64,000 bases of DNA from Choristoneura fumiferana (lineage: Eukaryota > Arthropoda > Insecta > Lepidoptera > Tortricidae): assembly GCF_025370935.1 (NCBI RefSeq), contig NC_133493.1:10859762-10923761 (forward strand). Direction: 5' to 3'. Below the pieces are notes generated by a model. It saw only the letters and a list, made by a program, of their open reading frames with translations. It did no database searches and had not been told where the DNA came from. The position numbers and the translations under genes were made by a program. Each line of letters begins with the position of its first letter. The stretch's first letter is position 1. Positions 13,601-22,900 of this stretch are shown one piece after another.

Positions 13601-14728
13601 GAACTTCACACACACCACTGAATTGCTTCGCAGGTTTATACAGGTTTCCTCACGATGTTTTCCTTCACCGTAAAGCTCGTGGTAAATTTCAAATGTCATT
13701 TCGCACATTAATTCCGAAAAACTCAGAGGTGCGAGCCGGGGTTTGAACCCACGATCCTCTGCTTGAGAGGCCATAGGTCAAACCACTCGGCCACCACGGC
13801 TTAGAGCAACACGGGTAGGAAGCCCGTGTTGCTCTAAGTCTCAGAATGAGATGCAGGTGTTTTGCAGGTGGTAGGACCTTGTGCAAGGTCCGCCCGGATT
13901 GCTACCACCATCTTGCTCGCTAATCCTGCCGTGAAGCAGCAGTGCTTGCACTGTTGTGTTTCGGCGTGGAGAGTAAGACAGCCGGTGAAATTACTGGCAT
14001 TTGAGGTATCCCATCTTAGGCCTCTAGGTTGGCAACGCATCTGAAATACCCCTGGTGTTGCAGGTGTCTATGGGCGGTGGTGATCTCTTACCATCAGGAG
14101 ACCCACTTGCTCGTTTGCCATCCAGTCGAATAAAAAAAGAGGGCCTTTTTTTGGAGTTATTTATTTTTAAAATAAAAGATTAACATGTTGAGGGTTGAGT
14201 CGGTCGCCTTAACCTAAGGGCCACAGACTGTTACTTTGTTTACCTACTATATATCTATATATAGATAGGAGCGTGCAGTCGTGGAAAATCCATTAGGGTC
14301 AACTTTTTTATATGATTAGAGGAAAACAAGCAGGCGGGTAACCAGATGGAAAGCAATCACCGCCACCCATGGACATCCATAAGATAAGCTGTTATTTTGC
14401 ACGGTCATATGCAGCAACTATGCAGGAAAAATAGAAAAATAAATATTACTTGTTCAATACGAATATTATGACTGTTTCGTAACGGCTACTGAACCTTATC
14501 CTGGTGGCTAACACGCTCTTGGCCAGTTTATTGAATTTTCTAACAAAAACTGCTTTTAAGTAGGTATTATAACGTTTCTAAACCTAACTTTTTTTTCAGT
14601 TCTCCAGCTTCAGAAGGCTTCTGTTGGGCATATACGCGCCCATCGTCCTCATATTCGTGGTCGCCATGATCTGCCTGGTTGCGCTCGCGCCCATCGGAGA
14701 AACATACAACACTATTATGGGAGCTTGA
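1680..14728 (+). CDS. FRRS1: Ferric-chelate reductase 1-like (Reeler-DOMON-cytochrome b561)
   Basis: Twelve coding exons join in frame to 639 residues: 1680-1775, 2074-2256, 2905-3077, 4514-4667, 5141-5615, 6790-6961, 7525-7582, 8546-8699, 9275-9367, 11869-11981, 13133-13252, 14600-14728. An acceptor at 1668-1669 implies a 5-prime UTR exon upstream, which I could not place. Residues 1-30 look like a signal peptide. A Reeler domain (about 40-175) ends in FRATVAQSYAMFW, a DOMON domain (about 203-345) fills exon 5, and a cytochrome b561 module (about 390-560) carries candidate heme ligands His398, His439, His472 and His508. A last membrane helix is in exon 12 (about 604-625). The family passes electrons across membranes and can reduce Fe(III); the substrate here is inferred. 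The FRRS1 label rests on domain order; insect genes of this type are named variously. Confidence 0.9.
2270..2860. mobile_element. Penelope-like element remnant, inverted arrangement
   Basis: Two arms face each other. A minus-strand tail (2274-2335, GCGGAGGTCCAT / CAATGAACTAAAA) and a minus-strand hammerhead-like segment (about 2465-2512) are followed by the plus-strand equivalents at 2628-2690 and 2797-2850. Both cores contain GATGAGCTCTGGTTGA and AACGCGTCAGTGTAGTG. Penelope-like elements are known to carry hammerhead motifs in their terminal repeats; no reverse transcriptase coding remains here. The plus tail stops about 55 bp before exon 3 of the FRRS1-like gene. Confidence 0.55.
3295..3392 (-). 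mobile_element. SINE family C fragment
   Basis: Contains AATTGCTTCGCAGGTGTTTTCC and a degenerate form of TCACCGTAAAGCTCGTGGTAAA, the body of family C (see 13513-13803). It lies in intron 3 of the FRRS1-like gene. Confidence 0.5.
3987..4131. mobile_element. MITE, CAGTCAAGGAAAC family
   Basis: Terminal inverted repeats CAGTCAAGGAAACAGAATC and GATTCAGTTTCCTTGACT enclose about 105 bp. Other copies: 10050-10192, 21988-22132, 63779-63922 and a degenerate one near 35435-35555. TA on each side suggests a TA target duplication, but this is not secure. Confidence 0.65.
5655..5870 (+). mobile_element. Degenerate retroelement tail (family A)
   Basis: An eroded copy of family A (compare 13864-14139). 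GACAGTAAGGCAGCCGGTGA and AATTACTGGC are still recognisable. It begins about 40 bp after exon 5 of the FRRS1-like gene. Confidence 0.5.
6105..6310 (-). mobile_element. SINE C fragment plus LINE 3-prime tail
   Basis: At 6105-6180 the words GGGCACAGGCCTCCTCTCAG and GAGGGCTTGGGCC match family C. At about 6183-6245, minus strand, a GTGCAATAAATATTATTGTATTG-like tail matches the LINE tail at 12480-12642. A purine-rich stretch follows. Intronic. Confidence 0.45.
7858..7975 (-). mobile_element. tRNA-derived SINE (family B), fragment
   Basis: On the minus strand the box A-like GGCCAAGTGGTTAGAGAACC and an altered box B (GGTTCTATTTCC) are followed by GGGGCAGATATTTGTATG. Full copies lie at 35742-35990 and 33590-33862. 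Confidence 0.6.
8010..8065 (-). mobile_element. Solo Penelope-like tail
   Basis: Matches the minus tails at 2274-2335 and 27070-27100 (TTGAATCAGGCGTTACTTGG, CATATCAATGAACTG). It is a short isolated fragment in intron 7 of the FRRS1-like gene. Confidence 0.5.
8176..8501. mobile_element. GC-rich element with perfect 22-bp inverted repeats
   Basis: Exact 22-base inverted repeats (8176-8197 and 8480-8501; left arm begins TTTCTCAAACATGACATG) bracket a 280-bp core that is very rich in G, C and CpG inside an AT-rich intron. Open frames on both strands reflect composition and lack family motifs. No second copy was noticed in the window. It ends 44 bp before exon 8 of the FRRS1-like gene. Confidence 0.55.
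8772..8803. repeat. (GA)n microsatellite
   Basis: An uninterrupted run of GA units followed by GATAGAGAG, in intron 8 of the FRRS1-like gene. Confidence 0.85.
9593..9776 (+). mobile_element. LINE ORF2 C-terminal fragment with 3-prime tail
   Basis: The plus strand reads DGRWGQKVLEWRPWTGRR then VGRPPTRW, the usual C-terminus of RTE-type reverse transcriptase ORFs of moths. It is followed by GGAGGCCTATGTCCAGCAGT and a GCTGACATGATG end. Same family as 25930-26490 and the tails at 34745, 49890 and 59355. Confidence 0.7.
10050..10192. mobile_element. MITE, CAGTCAAGGAAAC family (diverged)
   Basis: Arms ACAGTCGAGCAAATTGAATC and GATTCAATTTGTTGCTG, with TGACCCAGGGTGGAACC near the left end. Diverged member of the family at 3987-4131. 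Confidence 0.6.
10470..11840. mobile_element. Composite of nested inverted-repeat elements
   Basis: Outer arms: CGAAATATCACTAGATGGCG at about 10477-10496 and its complement at about 11808-11833. Just inside the left arm is a second element (10497-11029) with arms TAGTATCGTGAGCTCCTTTT and AAAAGGAGCTCACGATACTA. That element holds two adjacent hairpins, 10534-10869 (TGATAGCGTCTACAGACTTA / complement) and 10876-10994 (AGGCCGTGTTGCCTAACG / complement). A family A element at 11493-11763 is inserted later. All lie in intron 9 of the FRRS1-like gene, and no coding is visible. Confidence 0.6.
11493..11763 (-). mobile_element. Retroelement tail/SINE (family A)
   Basis: On the minus strand it runs from GCAGGTGGTAGGACCTTGTG to CATCGAGTCGAATA and a poly(A) tract of about 8. 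Near-identical copies: 13864-14139 (plus), 20489-20769 (minus), 41567-41773 (plus). No tRNA head was seen, so it could be the 3-prime end of a LINE. Confidence 0.7.
12262..12370 (+). repeat. GGTTCCGTACC-type repeat, fragment
   Basis: Starts TAGGGTTCCGTAACC and contains AAAACGGAACCC and GACTGTCTGTCCGTCC. Fragment of the family best seen at 62643-62945. Confidence 0.55.
12480..12642 (+). mobile_element. LINE 3-prime tail
   Basis: AAAAGGTTGCCTGGAAGAG, GATAAGGCCGCCTATTGC and a final GTGTACAATAAAGAG followed by TTGTATTG units are the 3-prime end of a common lepidopteran non-LTR element. Related ends are at 6183-6245 (minus) and 33455-33496. Confidence 0.6.
12757..12895 (+). ncRNA. Hammerhead-ribozyme-like motif in Penelope-type repeat
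   Basis: CTGATCA (12815-12821) precedes a stem GGCCAC/GTGGTC, then GAAAC and GTC (12841-12848). This is the order of a type I hammerhead with almost no stem III. The core differs from CUGANGA at one position (G to C), and one extra base precedes stem II, so activity is doubtful. A sister copy at 29358-29515 has the long flanking arms. The class is inferred. Confidence 0.4.
12902..13078 (+). repeat. AACCCCCGACGC repeat
   Basis: AACCCCCGACGCAAAAAGAG, TTTGACCGCTATGTG and CCGTAGCTCTTAAGCGGGTG recur at 38082-38285. Both copies share TTTCATCAAAATC near the end. Class unknown; non-coding. Confidence 0.6.
13461..13500 (-). mobile_element. Helitron 3-prime end, minus strand
   Basis: ACTAGATTTTGCCCGCGGC followed by GCCCGCG is the complement of a GC hairpin and CTAG end like that at 902-929. 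The rest of the element is missing. Confidence 0.5.
13513..13803 (-). mobile_element. tRNA-derived SINE (family C), best copy
   Basis: On the minus strand it begins AAGCCGTGGTGGCCGAGTGG (box A) and has a box B of GGGTTCAAACC. The body includes CCACGAGCTTTACGGTGAAG and GAAGTTCCCAATCCGCACTG and ends near GGGCCGTGCCCAGTGGTGGG. Other copies: 31520-31735, 41270-41882 (interrupted), 1165-1303, 3295-3392. It lies in intron 11 of the FRRS1-like gene. Confidence 0.7.
13801..13838. repeat. Perfect short hairpin
   Basis: TTAGAGCAACACGGG and its exact complement are separated by about 8 bases. The hairpin abuts the tRNA-like end of the SINE at 13513-13803. Confidence 0.6.
13864..14139 (+). mobile_element. 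Retroelement tail/SINE (family A), best copy
   Basis: From GCAGGTGGTAGGACCTTGTG through GTTTCGGCGTGGAGAGTAAG and CTCTTACCATCAGGAGACCC to CCAGTCGAATAAAAAAA. The terminal poly(A) fixes the orientation. Confidence 0.75.
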
Positions 14729-14748
14729 AGCTGACCTAGTAGATTAAA

Positions 14749-15107
14749 ACCCGGTTCACATTTATCTGTCGTGTTGCGTTGTGATGCTCTGTCTCTCTCT
14801 CTCTCTCTCTCTCTATGCTGGTGATCATTGGCGATCTAGGGTTATTTTTCAGGGGGACCTGACCTGGATTTTTGTGTGAAGATATCAGTATTATAGAATT
14901 TCGAATCGGTGGCCCAGCATCCTGGGGTGGGCACGGCCTACCCGGCCTCCCCTCTATATACGTCTATGCTTGTGATAGGACACAACACAAGTCGTCACAG
15001 CACACTGCGTCAGATAAATGTAAACGCAACCATAAAAACCGTATGAAACTGATACCCTTCTGATGCGTCACGACACAGCACGACAGATAAATAAATGTGA
15101 ACCGGGC
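14749..15107. mobile_element. MITE directly after the FRRS1-like stop codon
   Basis: Arms CCCGGTTCACATTTATCTGT (left) and the complement at about 15070-15107 pair over roughly 40 bases with a few mismatches. A (CT)n tract lies at 14789-14813, and a third copy of the arm sequence is inside at about 14998-15022. It starts about 20 bp after the stop at 14728, so it probably lies within or replaces the proximal 3-prime UTR. It supplies an AATAAA at 15090-15095; another is at 15388-15393. Confidence 0.65.
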
Positions 15108-15948
15108 TTAAGTTTCAGATAATCGATTGATCGATGCGAAGGAGGTATATCAATGAGCTACGAATTTTCATTTCTGATTACGTCGATACGTGCAAAACTA
15201 CGTAGGTACCTACGTGCGACATGTTTTCATGCAAAACCTACCCTCCTTCAGTTCCATAAAAAACACGATTATTTCTCGTTTTGGATTTCTGGATTCTCCT
15301 TTTGTGGGATTCTTGTTTCGTCGGAAATATTTATATGCAATGTTATATAAGTTAGGTACAGGGCCATAGTCAATTACTACATCGAACAATAAACGACTGT
15401 TGTATAATGTCTAAACAGATTAATTGTAACAATTATATCCAATTATAGTTGGTAATTATCTTCATTCAACATTTTTTTTTTCATAATGCAAGTCAACCTT
15501 TTATTAAGTATGAGTAAAGCCACGATATTTCCGTAGTTTTGTTTAACTGAAAAATTCCGACGAAACCAAAATTCGGCGAAACAAGAATCCGGCAAATCGG
15601 GAACCAATCAAAACAAGTCACAGGATATTTAAATGCCATGTGAATACTTGACTCTACAGCATAGGCAAATGAGCGAGACACCCTGTGGCGTGGCACTATT
15701 GACGCCCTGACGTTCGCTATCGCATGCACTATCTCTTTTTACCCTCGTCTTATACCATGCGATAGAAAGAAGTGGTGAAAGCGATTGTGATTCCAAGTGT
15801 GATAAAAATGAGGCCGCGTGATTGTAAGCAAAACCCTGAGGCCACGCCCCCAAAGTAATTGTGTACCTTATGCTTACGTTATTAGAGCCCAATTTTCTTC
15901 GGATCTATCATGGGCCCCCCCAATGTAATTTGAAACCTAAAAACCTAA

Positions 15949-16370
15949 TGAGGGCTATCGCGAATGAATTCGCCGCTAGAGGCGCTAGTGTAGCGTGAGG
16001 TCTCCGAAATGTCAAATCTCATAGTTTTTGGGTGAGCTACGCGGGTTTATTTATAATTAGAATAATTTTGTAAATATTTTGCAATATCTGAAATTAATTA
16101 TGGCAAATATGCATTCCGGGGCAATAAATGTCTGTGTTTTGAGACAGCTTTGTCTTTTGGAAACCTTTTTCCTCCCTTTTTTCCGAACAAAACGGGGACT
16201 ATGCAACACTGTGGCATGCTCGATATTTTTATGGTACGGTTTTAAGGTGTTTTAAATATGATTTTAATCTAAACTTTGTTTTCACGCCCGTAATAACAGA
16301 CTTTGAAAGCCATACTAAAAACCTCACGCAACAGTGCGCCATCTAGTGAGACAAAAAACGATAGCCCTCA
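15949..16370 (+). mobile_element. TSD-less TIR element (TGAGGGCTATCG family), copy 1
   Basis: 422 bp with termini TGAGGGCTATCG and CGATAGCCCTCA, inserted between AA and TT with no target duplication. Copies 2 and 3 are at 24102-24524 and 46017-46399. Insertion of this kind resembles Spy (ISL2EU) elements as I recall them from the literature; the family assignment is inferred. No transposase is present. Confidence 0.75.
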
Positions 16371-16522
16371 TTAGAGTCTAACTTTCACCTTTCTTTTTGA
16401 AAAATACCTATTAGCCTACCAAAGGACGCGTGGACTCTTGCTATATTTCTTTCTGTCTAACGGTGGTGAAGAGATGGTGAAAGCGATGGCAAGAGCCAGC
16501 GCGTTAGACAATAAGGCCTCTA

Positions 16523-16645
16523 AAAGGCTACTACGAAATTCGAAGTTCGTATCGTACCATCCCTCTCACTCTCATATTAACTAATATTAGCGTCAGCGGG
16601 ACGGTACGATACGAACTTCGATTTTCGAATTTCGTAGTAGCCTCT
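16523..16645. mobile_element. Hairpin MITE, GGCTACTACGAA family, copy 1
   Basis: Arms AAGGCTACTACGAAATTCGA and the complement, with TTCGTATCGTACC further in, span almost the whole 123 bp. Other copies are at 36640-36768 and 42484-42610. Confidence 0.75.
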
Positions 16646-17623
16646 GAGGTCGACCGTAAGTACCGTAACGCTCGCGTTGATTGATTCCGACGTTACTTTG
16701 CTGTTCATTTTTTCAAAACGGACCTCCTATTCCATATCTATGAACTGTAAAGTTTTACCTTGCTATTCCGAGGCTCGTGCAAGACAGCCACGTCTGTAGG
16801 ACATATTGTGTTTTACTCAAGTCTTGGCTCACCGTAACGAATTAATCTAAATACACAAAGGCGTCCCCGGCGAACCCCTCCGAGTAACTTTCATACTGGC
16901 CGACTCGCATTTGGCCGGATTTTTATTTTGTGATAATAAACAAAATCATTGAATAATATTCTAATATACTTAAGTCAATAATTTAATATTTAAGCACAAT
17001 TCTGTAATTTTAAGATCCACTTGATATTATTAGGTGTATTGTTTTCTTGTACTAATAATAATTTTAAATACTTTACTTAAAGTAAGAATCAGTATTTATA
17101 GATTTCTTGTTAATATGTGGTGCATTTGAATCTCTAGCACTAAGTAATTAATAAGACTCAGAAACGTCCCTTAACTAACGCCTCTAACCAAAGTATGATG
17201 GCAAATAGAGTTATGTATGTAGGTACTTCTTGAAGGAGTAATGCAAAGTCAAGCTGGTGCCTCACATAGACACTGCCATGTATTTTGTTTTATTCTATAT
17301 TTTATTTCAAAATGTCAGACATTTTATTTTTAAGATTTGATAAAATTGTAAATATAGTTGTTTATACAAAATTAAAATGAAAACTACAGACTCATTGAGT
17401 TGTTTTATTTAGTAACTTAAATAACCTAGAAAACTTAATAATGAACTATTGCATGTGTGCAAGTAATAAAAAATTCGTAGTTCAAAAAATAAATATTTTA
17501 ATATTGTGAAGAAGTGACAATGAAATTGTGGAGTGAAAAAAGTAAAACGAAATGGTTATTATTAATTTTATATTTTAAATTACTTCCATTAATTACAATC
17601 TTCACAAGCTTTTTAAAAACAAG

Positions 17624-19201
17624 TCACATATCTTCTTTTGGTATTTGTGAGTCTTCAACAGTTCTTGATCCTGGCACATACACTTTAAATGAAAATTCTG
17701 TCCTTGGAAAAGACCCAGGATTTATCACTTGGCAGTCTTGAAAAGATCTTGTGTAAGGTTGAAAATGATCAGCCACTACAACAAGATCTGGCATTGGGTA
17801 CAAACTTAAAGCATCCGCATGTCTCCAATAAACTGGTTGAACCCCCAATGATAATGGCGAGAGAGTACACTGACTCAGCAAGGTTTTTGTTAAATGATCT
17901 GGTATGTTACCGGTCTCTGGAAAATGGATGGAATTCCGGCACATTTTGGTAACTAAATCCTGTCTTATGAGTATAATTTCTTGGGTGCAATACTGTATGC
18001 GGCAAGGGTTTGTGGTAAAAATTACAGAGTCACCCAATTTGTCTCTTATTTCTGTTGTAATAGAGTTTGGGATAGGTGGTCTTGGTAAAATATTAGCTGC
18101 TACCGGATCCCCTCTGCCCGGAATGAAGATAAACTTACAAGTTTCCCGTAGTTTTGTAAAAGGGTGTAACATATCAGCCAAATTTATAAGAGCAGCTTTA
18201 AGCTGTGCGCTGTGTTCGTAACCATATGGACAGGAAAGGAACTCTCCCATAAAAACAATTGCGATGGGGGGACACTCATTATAAGCTGTGAAAAAAGTCT
18301 TTAATTTAGTCATAACTTTGAGGTTATCAAACCAAACATCTGACAGAAAAATGATTGTCCCATCTTCATTTTCTTGTTCGATTTTGAGCAAATTCTTGGA
18401 GTTTTTCAGTAAGTTTTTTGACTTGCCTCCGAAAGTATTCAAATTACCGAAAAATTCTAAAGAGGTTGCTCTAGCCTCTGACGGAGGCAGAACAAAGCCC
18501 ATAACATGAAACACTTTATCATCATAATAACCTTCCGCTAGCACAAAACTGCTTTCAGTAAACAAGCCAGAGTGATATGTAGTTTCAGTAATATCTAATA
18601 CCACACTTCCCGTTGGATCTTCCAGGTAAAATTTCCCTTCAGTAAGCTGTGTTAACAACCCTAGGCATATAACCTCATCAATCCTGCTTGAAGAACTTAA
18701 TAAAACTTCAATCTTTCGCAACGGAAATCGCTTTTCACTTTCCATGGATGGTAAGGCATCTTGGGCGAACAGTTTATGCCGTACAGTTCTTTGCCAGATC
18801 ACCATATACCTGTCAATCAAGAACTGTGCCTTCCATTTAGGATCTGGATAGAGATGGCGGTCGGTACTAACGCTTTTAGTAAACCTTTTTCTCTCGTTAT
18901 CGTAATTCAACTTGGGAATACTAAACGCGTCTATGACGCTCAGAAGAGTCTCCGTCTCTTCAAGCCCCGATGATAAACACTCTCTATATGCAACTTCGAG
19001 GTGCTCTTTCTCTAAAATAGGCTGTGAAATACACTGATGCATTAAATGAGCTGTTATTTTGTCTATCATCTTCTGCCTTTGATGCGAGGTGAGAGACGAT
19101 ATTTGTTCCGCAACAAACGTGCTTGCCTCGCGACGTATCGTGAAACCACTAAGCTTGAATGCATTGTTGACTTCTAAACGTATTTGCTGCAGATCACCCA
19201 T
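17624..19201 (-). CDS. POLE2: DNA polymerase epsilon subunit 2
   Basis: One uninterrupted frame of 525 residues; the human protein is 527. I chose the Met of MGDLQQIRLEVNNAF (19199-19201) because the 33 residues upstream in the open frame are unlike the family and MGDLQQ starts the conserved N-terminal domain. Domains: N-terminal helical domain (1-75), OB-fold (about 150-250) with FYLEDPTGSVVLDI, then an inactive calcineurin-like phosphoesterase region (about 285-500) with IIFLSDVWFDN, FIPGRGDP and VINPGSFPR. The protein is the B subunit that supports the leading-strand polymerase epsilon. No intron is seen, unlike the neighbouring genes. Divergent from the macrodomain-like gene. Confidence 0.95.
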   Translation of the reverse strand: MGDLQQIRLEVNNAFKLSGFTIRREASTFVAEQISSLTSHQRQKMIDKITAHLMHQCISQPILEKEHLEVAYRECLSSGLEETETLLSVIDAFSIPKLNYDNERKRFTKSVSTDRHLYPDPKWKAQFLIDRYMVIWQRTVRHKLFAQDALPSMESEKRFPLRKIEVLLSSSSRIDEVICLGLLTQLTEGKFYLEDPTGSVVLDITETTYHSGLFTESSFVLAEGYYDDKVFHVMGFVLPPSEARATSLEFFGNLNTFGGKSKNLLKNSKNLLKIEQENEDGTIIFLSDVWFDNLKVMTKLKTFFTAYNECPPIAIVFMGEFLSCPYGYEHSAQLKAALINLADMLHPFTKLRETCKFIFIPGRGDPVAANILPRPPIPNSITTEIRDKLGDSVIFTTNPCRIQYCTQEIILIRQDLVTKMCRNSIHFPETGNIPDHLTKTLLSQCTLSPLSLGVQPVYWRHADALSLYPMPDLVVVADHFQPYTRSFQDCQVINPGSFPRTEFSFKVYVPGSRTVEDSQIPKEDM

Positions 19202-19922
19202 AATTATTAAAACAATATCAACTAAAACTAATAACGTGTATACATTTTTCGCGGAACACGGACGGTCGCGCCAAAATGAGTTATATGTCAATGTCAACAC
19301 GACGTTTTAAATCTTGAAGTTGCCACTGTAATCTGCAAAAAAATCTTTTTAAAAAGAACCTCTATCAAAAAAAAACGTAAAAATTATACAGAGAGGTGAT
19401 GCCGCCAGTGTGCTGTGCTGGGGTATATGCCGCAGGAGGGCCTTTTAGATGGTGTTTTCTTTTTATAGTAAGGTATATTTTTATGTAGTTTTTATTTATT
19501 TGTTTTCTATCATATTGTTGTATCTTGCGTTGTGTTCCTAAATATAAATAAAATTCTAATAATTGCATAAAATGCTTACTTTATATTTAAAATTCACGTC
19601 AGAACATTAAAAACAACTTTAAATTCAGCTTTTCCTTTTTTTACTTAAATTTCGAGGAATTTTGAATTTAGTACTTACTGGCAGCATTTTAACTTGTTTA
19701 AGGTACTGTCTTAAACGCTATTAAGGTTATTGAATGCTCGATTCTCGATTATTTTCAACTGACATTACTGACAATGTCAAAACAAACCATTAGTATCTCT
19801 TATTAGTCTGTGCATTCATATTTCATTTACTGCAAAGGGAAAGAGTTTGTGAGAAAAATGTTTTCGTCGTAAAATATTACAAATGAGAAATACCCGTATT
19901 TAGTATTGTACAAAACAAGTTT
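19202..19922. promoter_or_regulatory. Divergent intergenic region, likely shared promoter
   Basis: 720 bp separate the start codons of POLE2 (minus) and the macrodomain-like gene (plus), so both promoters must lie here or overlap it, unless unseen 5-prime exons exist. The sequence is AT-rich. No strong TATA box or initiator could be assigned with confidence. Confidence 0.45.
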
Positions 19923-22900
19923 ATGATTTGGTTGAAAATTCTTCCTCTGACTGTGGCTTTTGTTAGACAAATGTCGGTAAGTACGTAATGCTACAGTTAT
20001 TTCAAGAATTTACATAATTTTGTTTTGTGCCGTTAGTGGAGTACTGTTAACTAATCTTAGATTGCTTACAGGGAAAGCCGCAAAACATGGACATCTTGCG
20101 GCATTTTCAGAATATTGCTTGGTATGTAAATTTTACTTGCAGAACGTTGACGTCGCAATAAAATTTGCGCTGTTAGTATTAACGACACTGAACTAGTAAA
20201 CATAATTATCACAATAGTAAACATTGTAAATTGTGATGATGATCTAGTTTTTTAGTGGTTGACCAGTTTACATAATCTCCAAATTCAGTACTTGAAAAAT
20301 GTTGTTTTAATTGATGACTACAATAGATTCATACTGTCATTGTTCATCCACTGTTTGTTTTTTAATTCTTCCAATTATTTCAAATTAATTATTAATTATT
20401 TATTATTTTTTAGTGTCTGTATTTTGACATTATTGTCAAAATACAGACACTCGCATAGTTGTCCTCTCATGAATAGATATTTTTTTAGTTTTTTTTTTTT
20501 TAATCAACTGGATGGCAAACGAGCAAGTGGGTCTCCTGATGATAAAAGATCACCACCGCCCATAGACACCTGCAACACCAGGGGGATTGCAGAGGCGTTG
20601 CCAACCTAGAGGCCTAAGATGGGATACCTCAAGTGCCAGTAATTTCACCGGCTGTCTTACTCTCCAGGCCGAAACACAACAGTGCAAGCACTGCTGTTTC
20701 ACGGCAGGATTAGCAAGCAAGATGGTGGTAACAATCCGGGCGGACCTTGCACAAGGTCCTACCACCTGCAAAAAATTACTACTTATTTGATGACTCAATC
20801 TGCTATTTGGATAAGAACCAAAAAGCTGGGCTAACTTAAATTGTAACAATACAAAACAACTGACTGGAAAAAGTTTCATGCATATGCAGATTTGCTGCAG
20901 TTGCAGCATATGCATTAGAGGCAGCAAGTCCTGACTTTTTTTATCATGCATAGTTCTACAGACCGAGCTGAGAATTCTAAGTTTTGTGATTTTCGAAGTT
21001 ACACACATACATTAAAAGTTATTTCATTGAAAATTTTGTACTCTACCAAGTACATTCGGCAGTTATTCTTACAGTTGATTTGTACTTTGTGAATTACACG
21101 GAGACTTACGAGGTTAAGTTAAGCCATGCACGGTTCATCTGTTTGTTGAAACGCATTATGTGCCTTGCATGCGTGTTACTCAACCTTTAACAAACTTGTT
21201 GATGATGATGATGAAGACCAAAATTTTCTTCAGGTGTAAGCCGGACTGGTGCTACCCCTCTATGAGTAAAGAGACCAATGAGTTGCTGCACCAGTGCATC
21301 GGCCTGCCTCGACTGGAGTACTCTGACGATGTAGAGGAGGCAATCAAAAGGAGCGAGGCTTTCCCAATAGAGTTCCCAATTCATACTATGAGGTACGGTT
21401 CTAAGTTTTTTTGGGATGATCTTGTATTGCATAGTATTAAGATTGGTTTTTTGGAATCTTTTTGTGTTTTTTATTTCAATTCCAAATTTTTACTTTTACG
21501 GTCATCCCGTAAAACCTAAATTGAAAATACAAACTGAAATAAAGATGCACAGAAAAAACAGAAAAATAAGACCATCACTGGGAATCGAACCCAGGTCCTC
21601 GGTAATCCGTACCGCGTGCGTGCGTGCAGTGATGGTTTTATTTTTCTGTTTTTTCTTTGCATCTTTATTTCAGTTTGTATTTTCAATTTTTACATAGTAT
21701 TGTTTGACATAAACTTACATAGTCAGTCAAGGGCATAAAAATACATTATACTGTTTGTTATAAAGGTGTCAAAAATATCTACATTTATATATTTATGCCA
21801 CTAACCATAAGGCTGATGTATACATATTTATGATGCTATGTCTGTACAAATATTTAAGGCCTCGACTGTACCACCAGGCCCCTGGACCACAAAAGTTACA
21901 AGCGCTACAATTCTACAAAATTGTAAAGTTTTTCTTAGTAATATCTTACAATTTTGTAGAATTGTAGCGCTTGTAACTTTTGTGGTACAGTCAAGGAAAT
22001 TAATTCATGGACCACCATGGAACCTTTTCGAAGGAAAAGTCATTACGACTTTCCTTGTTAATTAATGCGATGTCACTATGACGCCTACTGTGAAATGGTT
22101 CCATGGTGGCCAATGAATTAAACTCCTTCACCGTACAGGGGCCAGAATGTTAATGTTGATTGAGACTTTAATGAGAAAGAAAAAGAAAACCGAGTTCTAA
22201 ACAACATTAGCAAATTAGTTTCAAGTGTAAGTGCCTGAAGGGATAAGATTTAAAAGTTTTATTTGGTTGACTGTACTATTTAGCATAATTTTAACTTTGC
22301 TTTTAATTTCTCTTACAGATTAAAATCATTAAAAACACATAGGCCTGTGGACAAACTGAAGAGTAACATAGCCTCGACTTACCCATTAATACACGAGAGG
22401 GTACTGTTGTTGATGACACATTTTCTTATCTACAAAAGGTACGCACTACAACAAAATGCAGACTAGAGTAGTCATAGGTACAACTATTTGTATTGTGAAG
22501 TTGATGATCGAAATCATATCTAGTGTGTAAACTACTATAAAAATAGTTCTACAACTGCTCTGGACCATGTTTTCATGGATTGGGATCAGATGTAGAGCAA
22601 AACCGCTTTTATGATGAAGAGAAGGAATTAATAAATAAATTTTACGAAATTCCCGCAGGATAGGATATATATGAAATAGTCATACGAAGATTCAAAATTT
22701 TAATTGAGGAACACATTCAATAACTTGATTTGTGGAATGATGTAGCAAAGTCAATTCTAATAATAGAGTTTCCCACAAGACAGATTGTCATGACTATAAT
22801 GGCCAATTAATCTGACTGCATTAAAGTCTTTTTTTATCTGTTTTCCTGTACCATGCAAATTATCTTTTGAATTATTCAATCACAACATTTTTACAAACTT

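Larger units (their letters stand above)
15108..17623. other. Intergenic, convergent FRRS1-like and POLE2 ends
   Basis: No gene is supported. AT-rich sequence with the elements listed at 15949-16370 and 16523-16645. A family fragment at about 16430-16515 (GGTGAAAGCGATGG, CGCGTTAGACAATAAGG) is shared with 37948-38054. TTTATT at 17404-17409 would be an AATAAA for POLE2 on the minus strand, but this is only a possibility. Confidence 0.5.

Noticed and set aside
13801..13838. Rho-independent terminator
   Set aside because: The hairpin is perfect, but this is eukaryotic DNA and it adjoins a SINE end.
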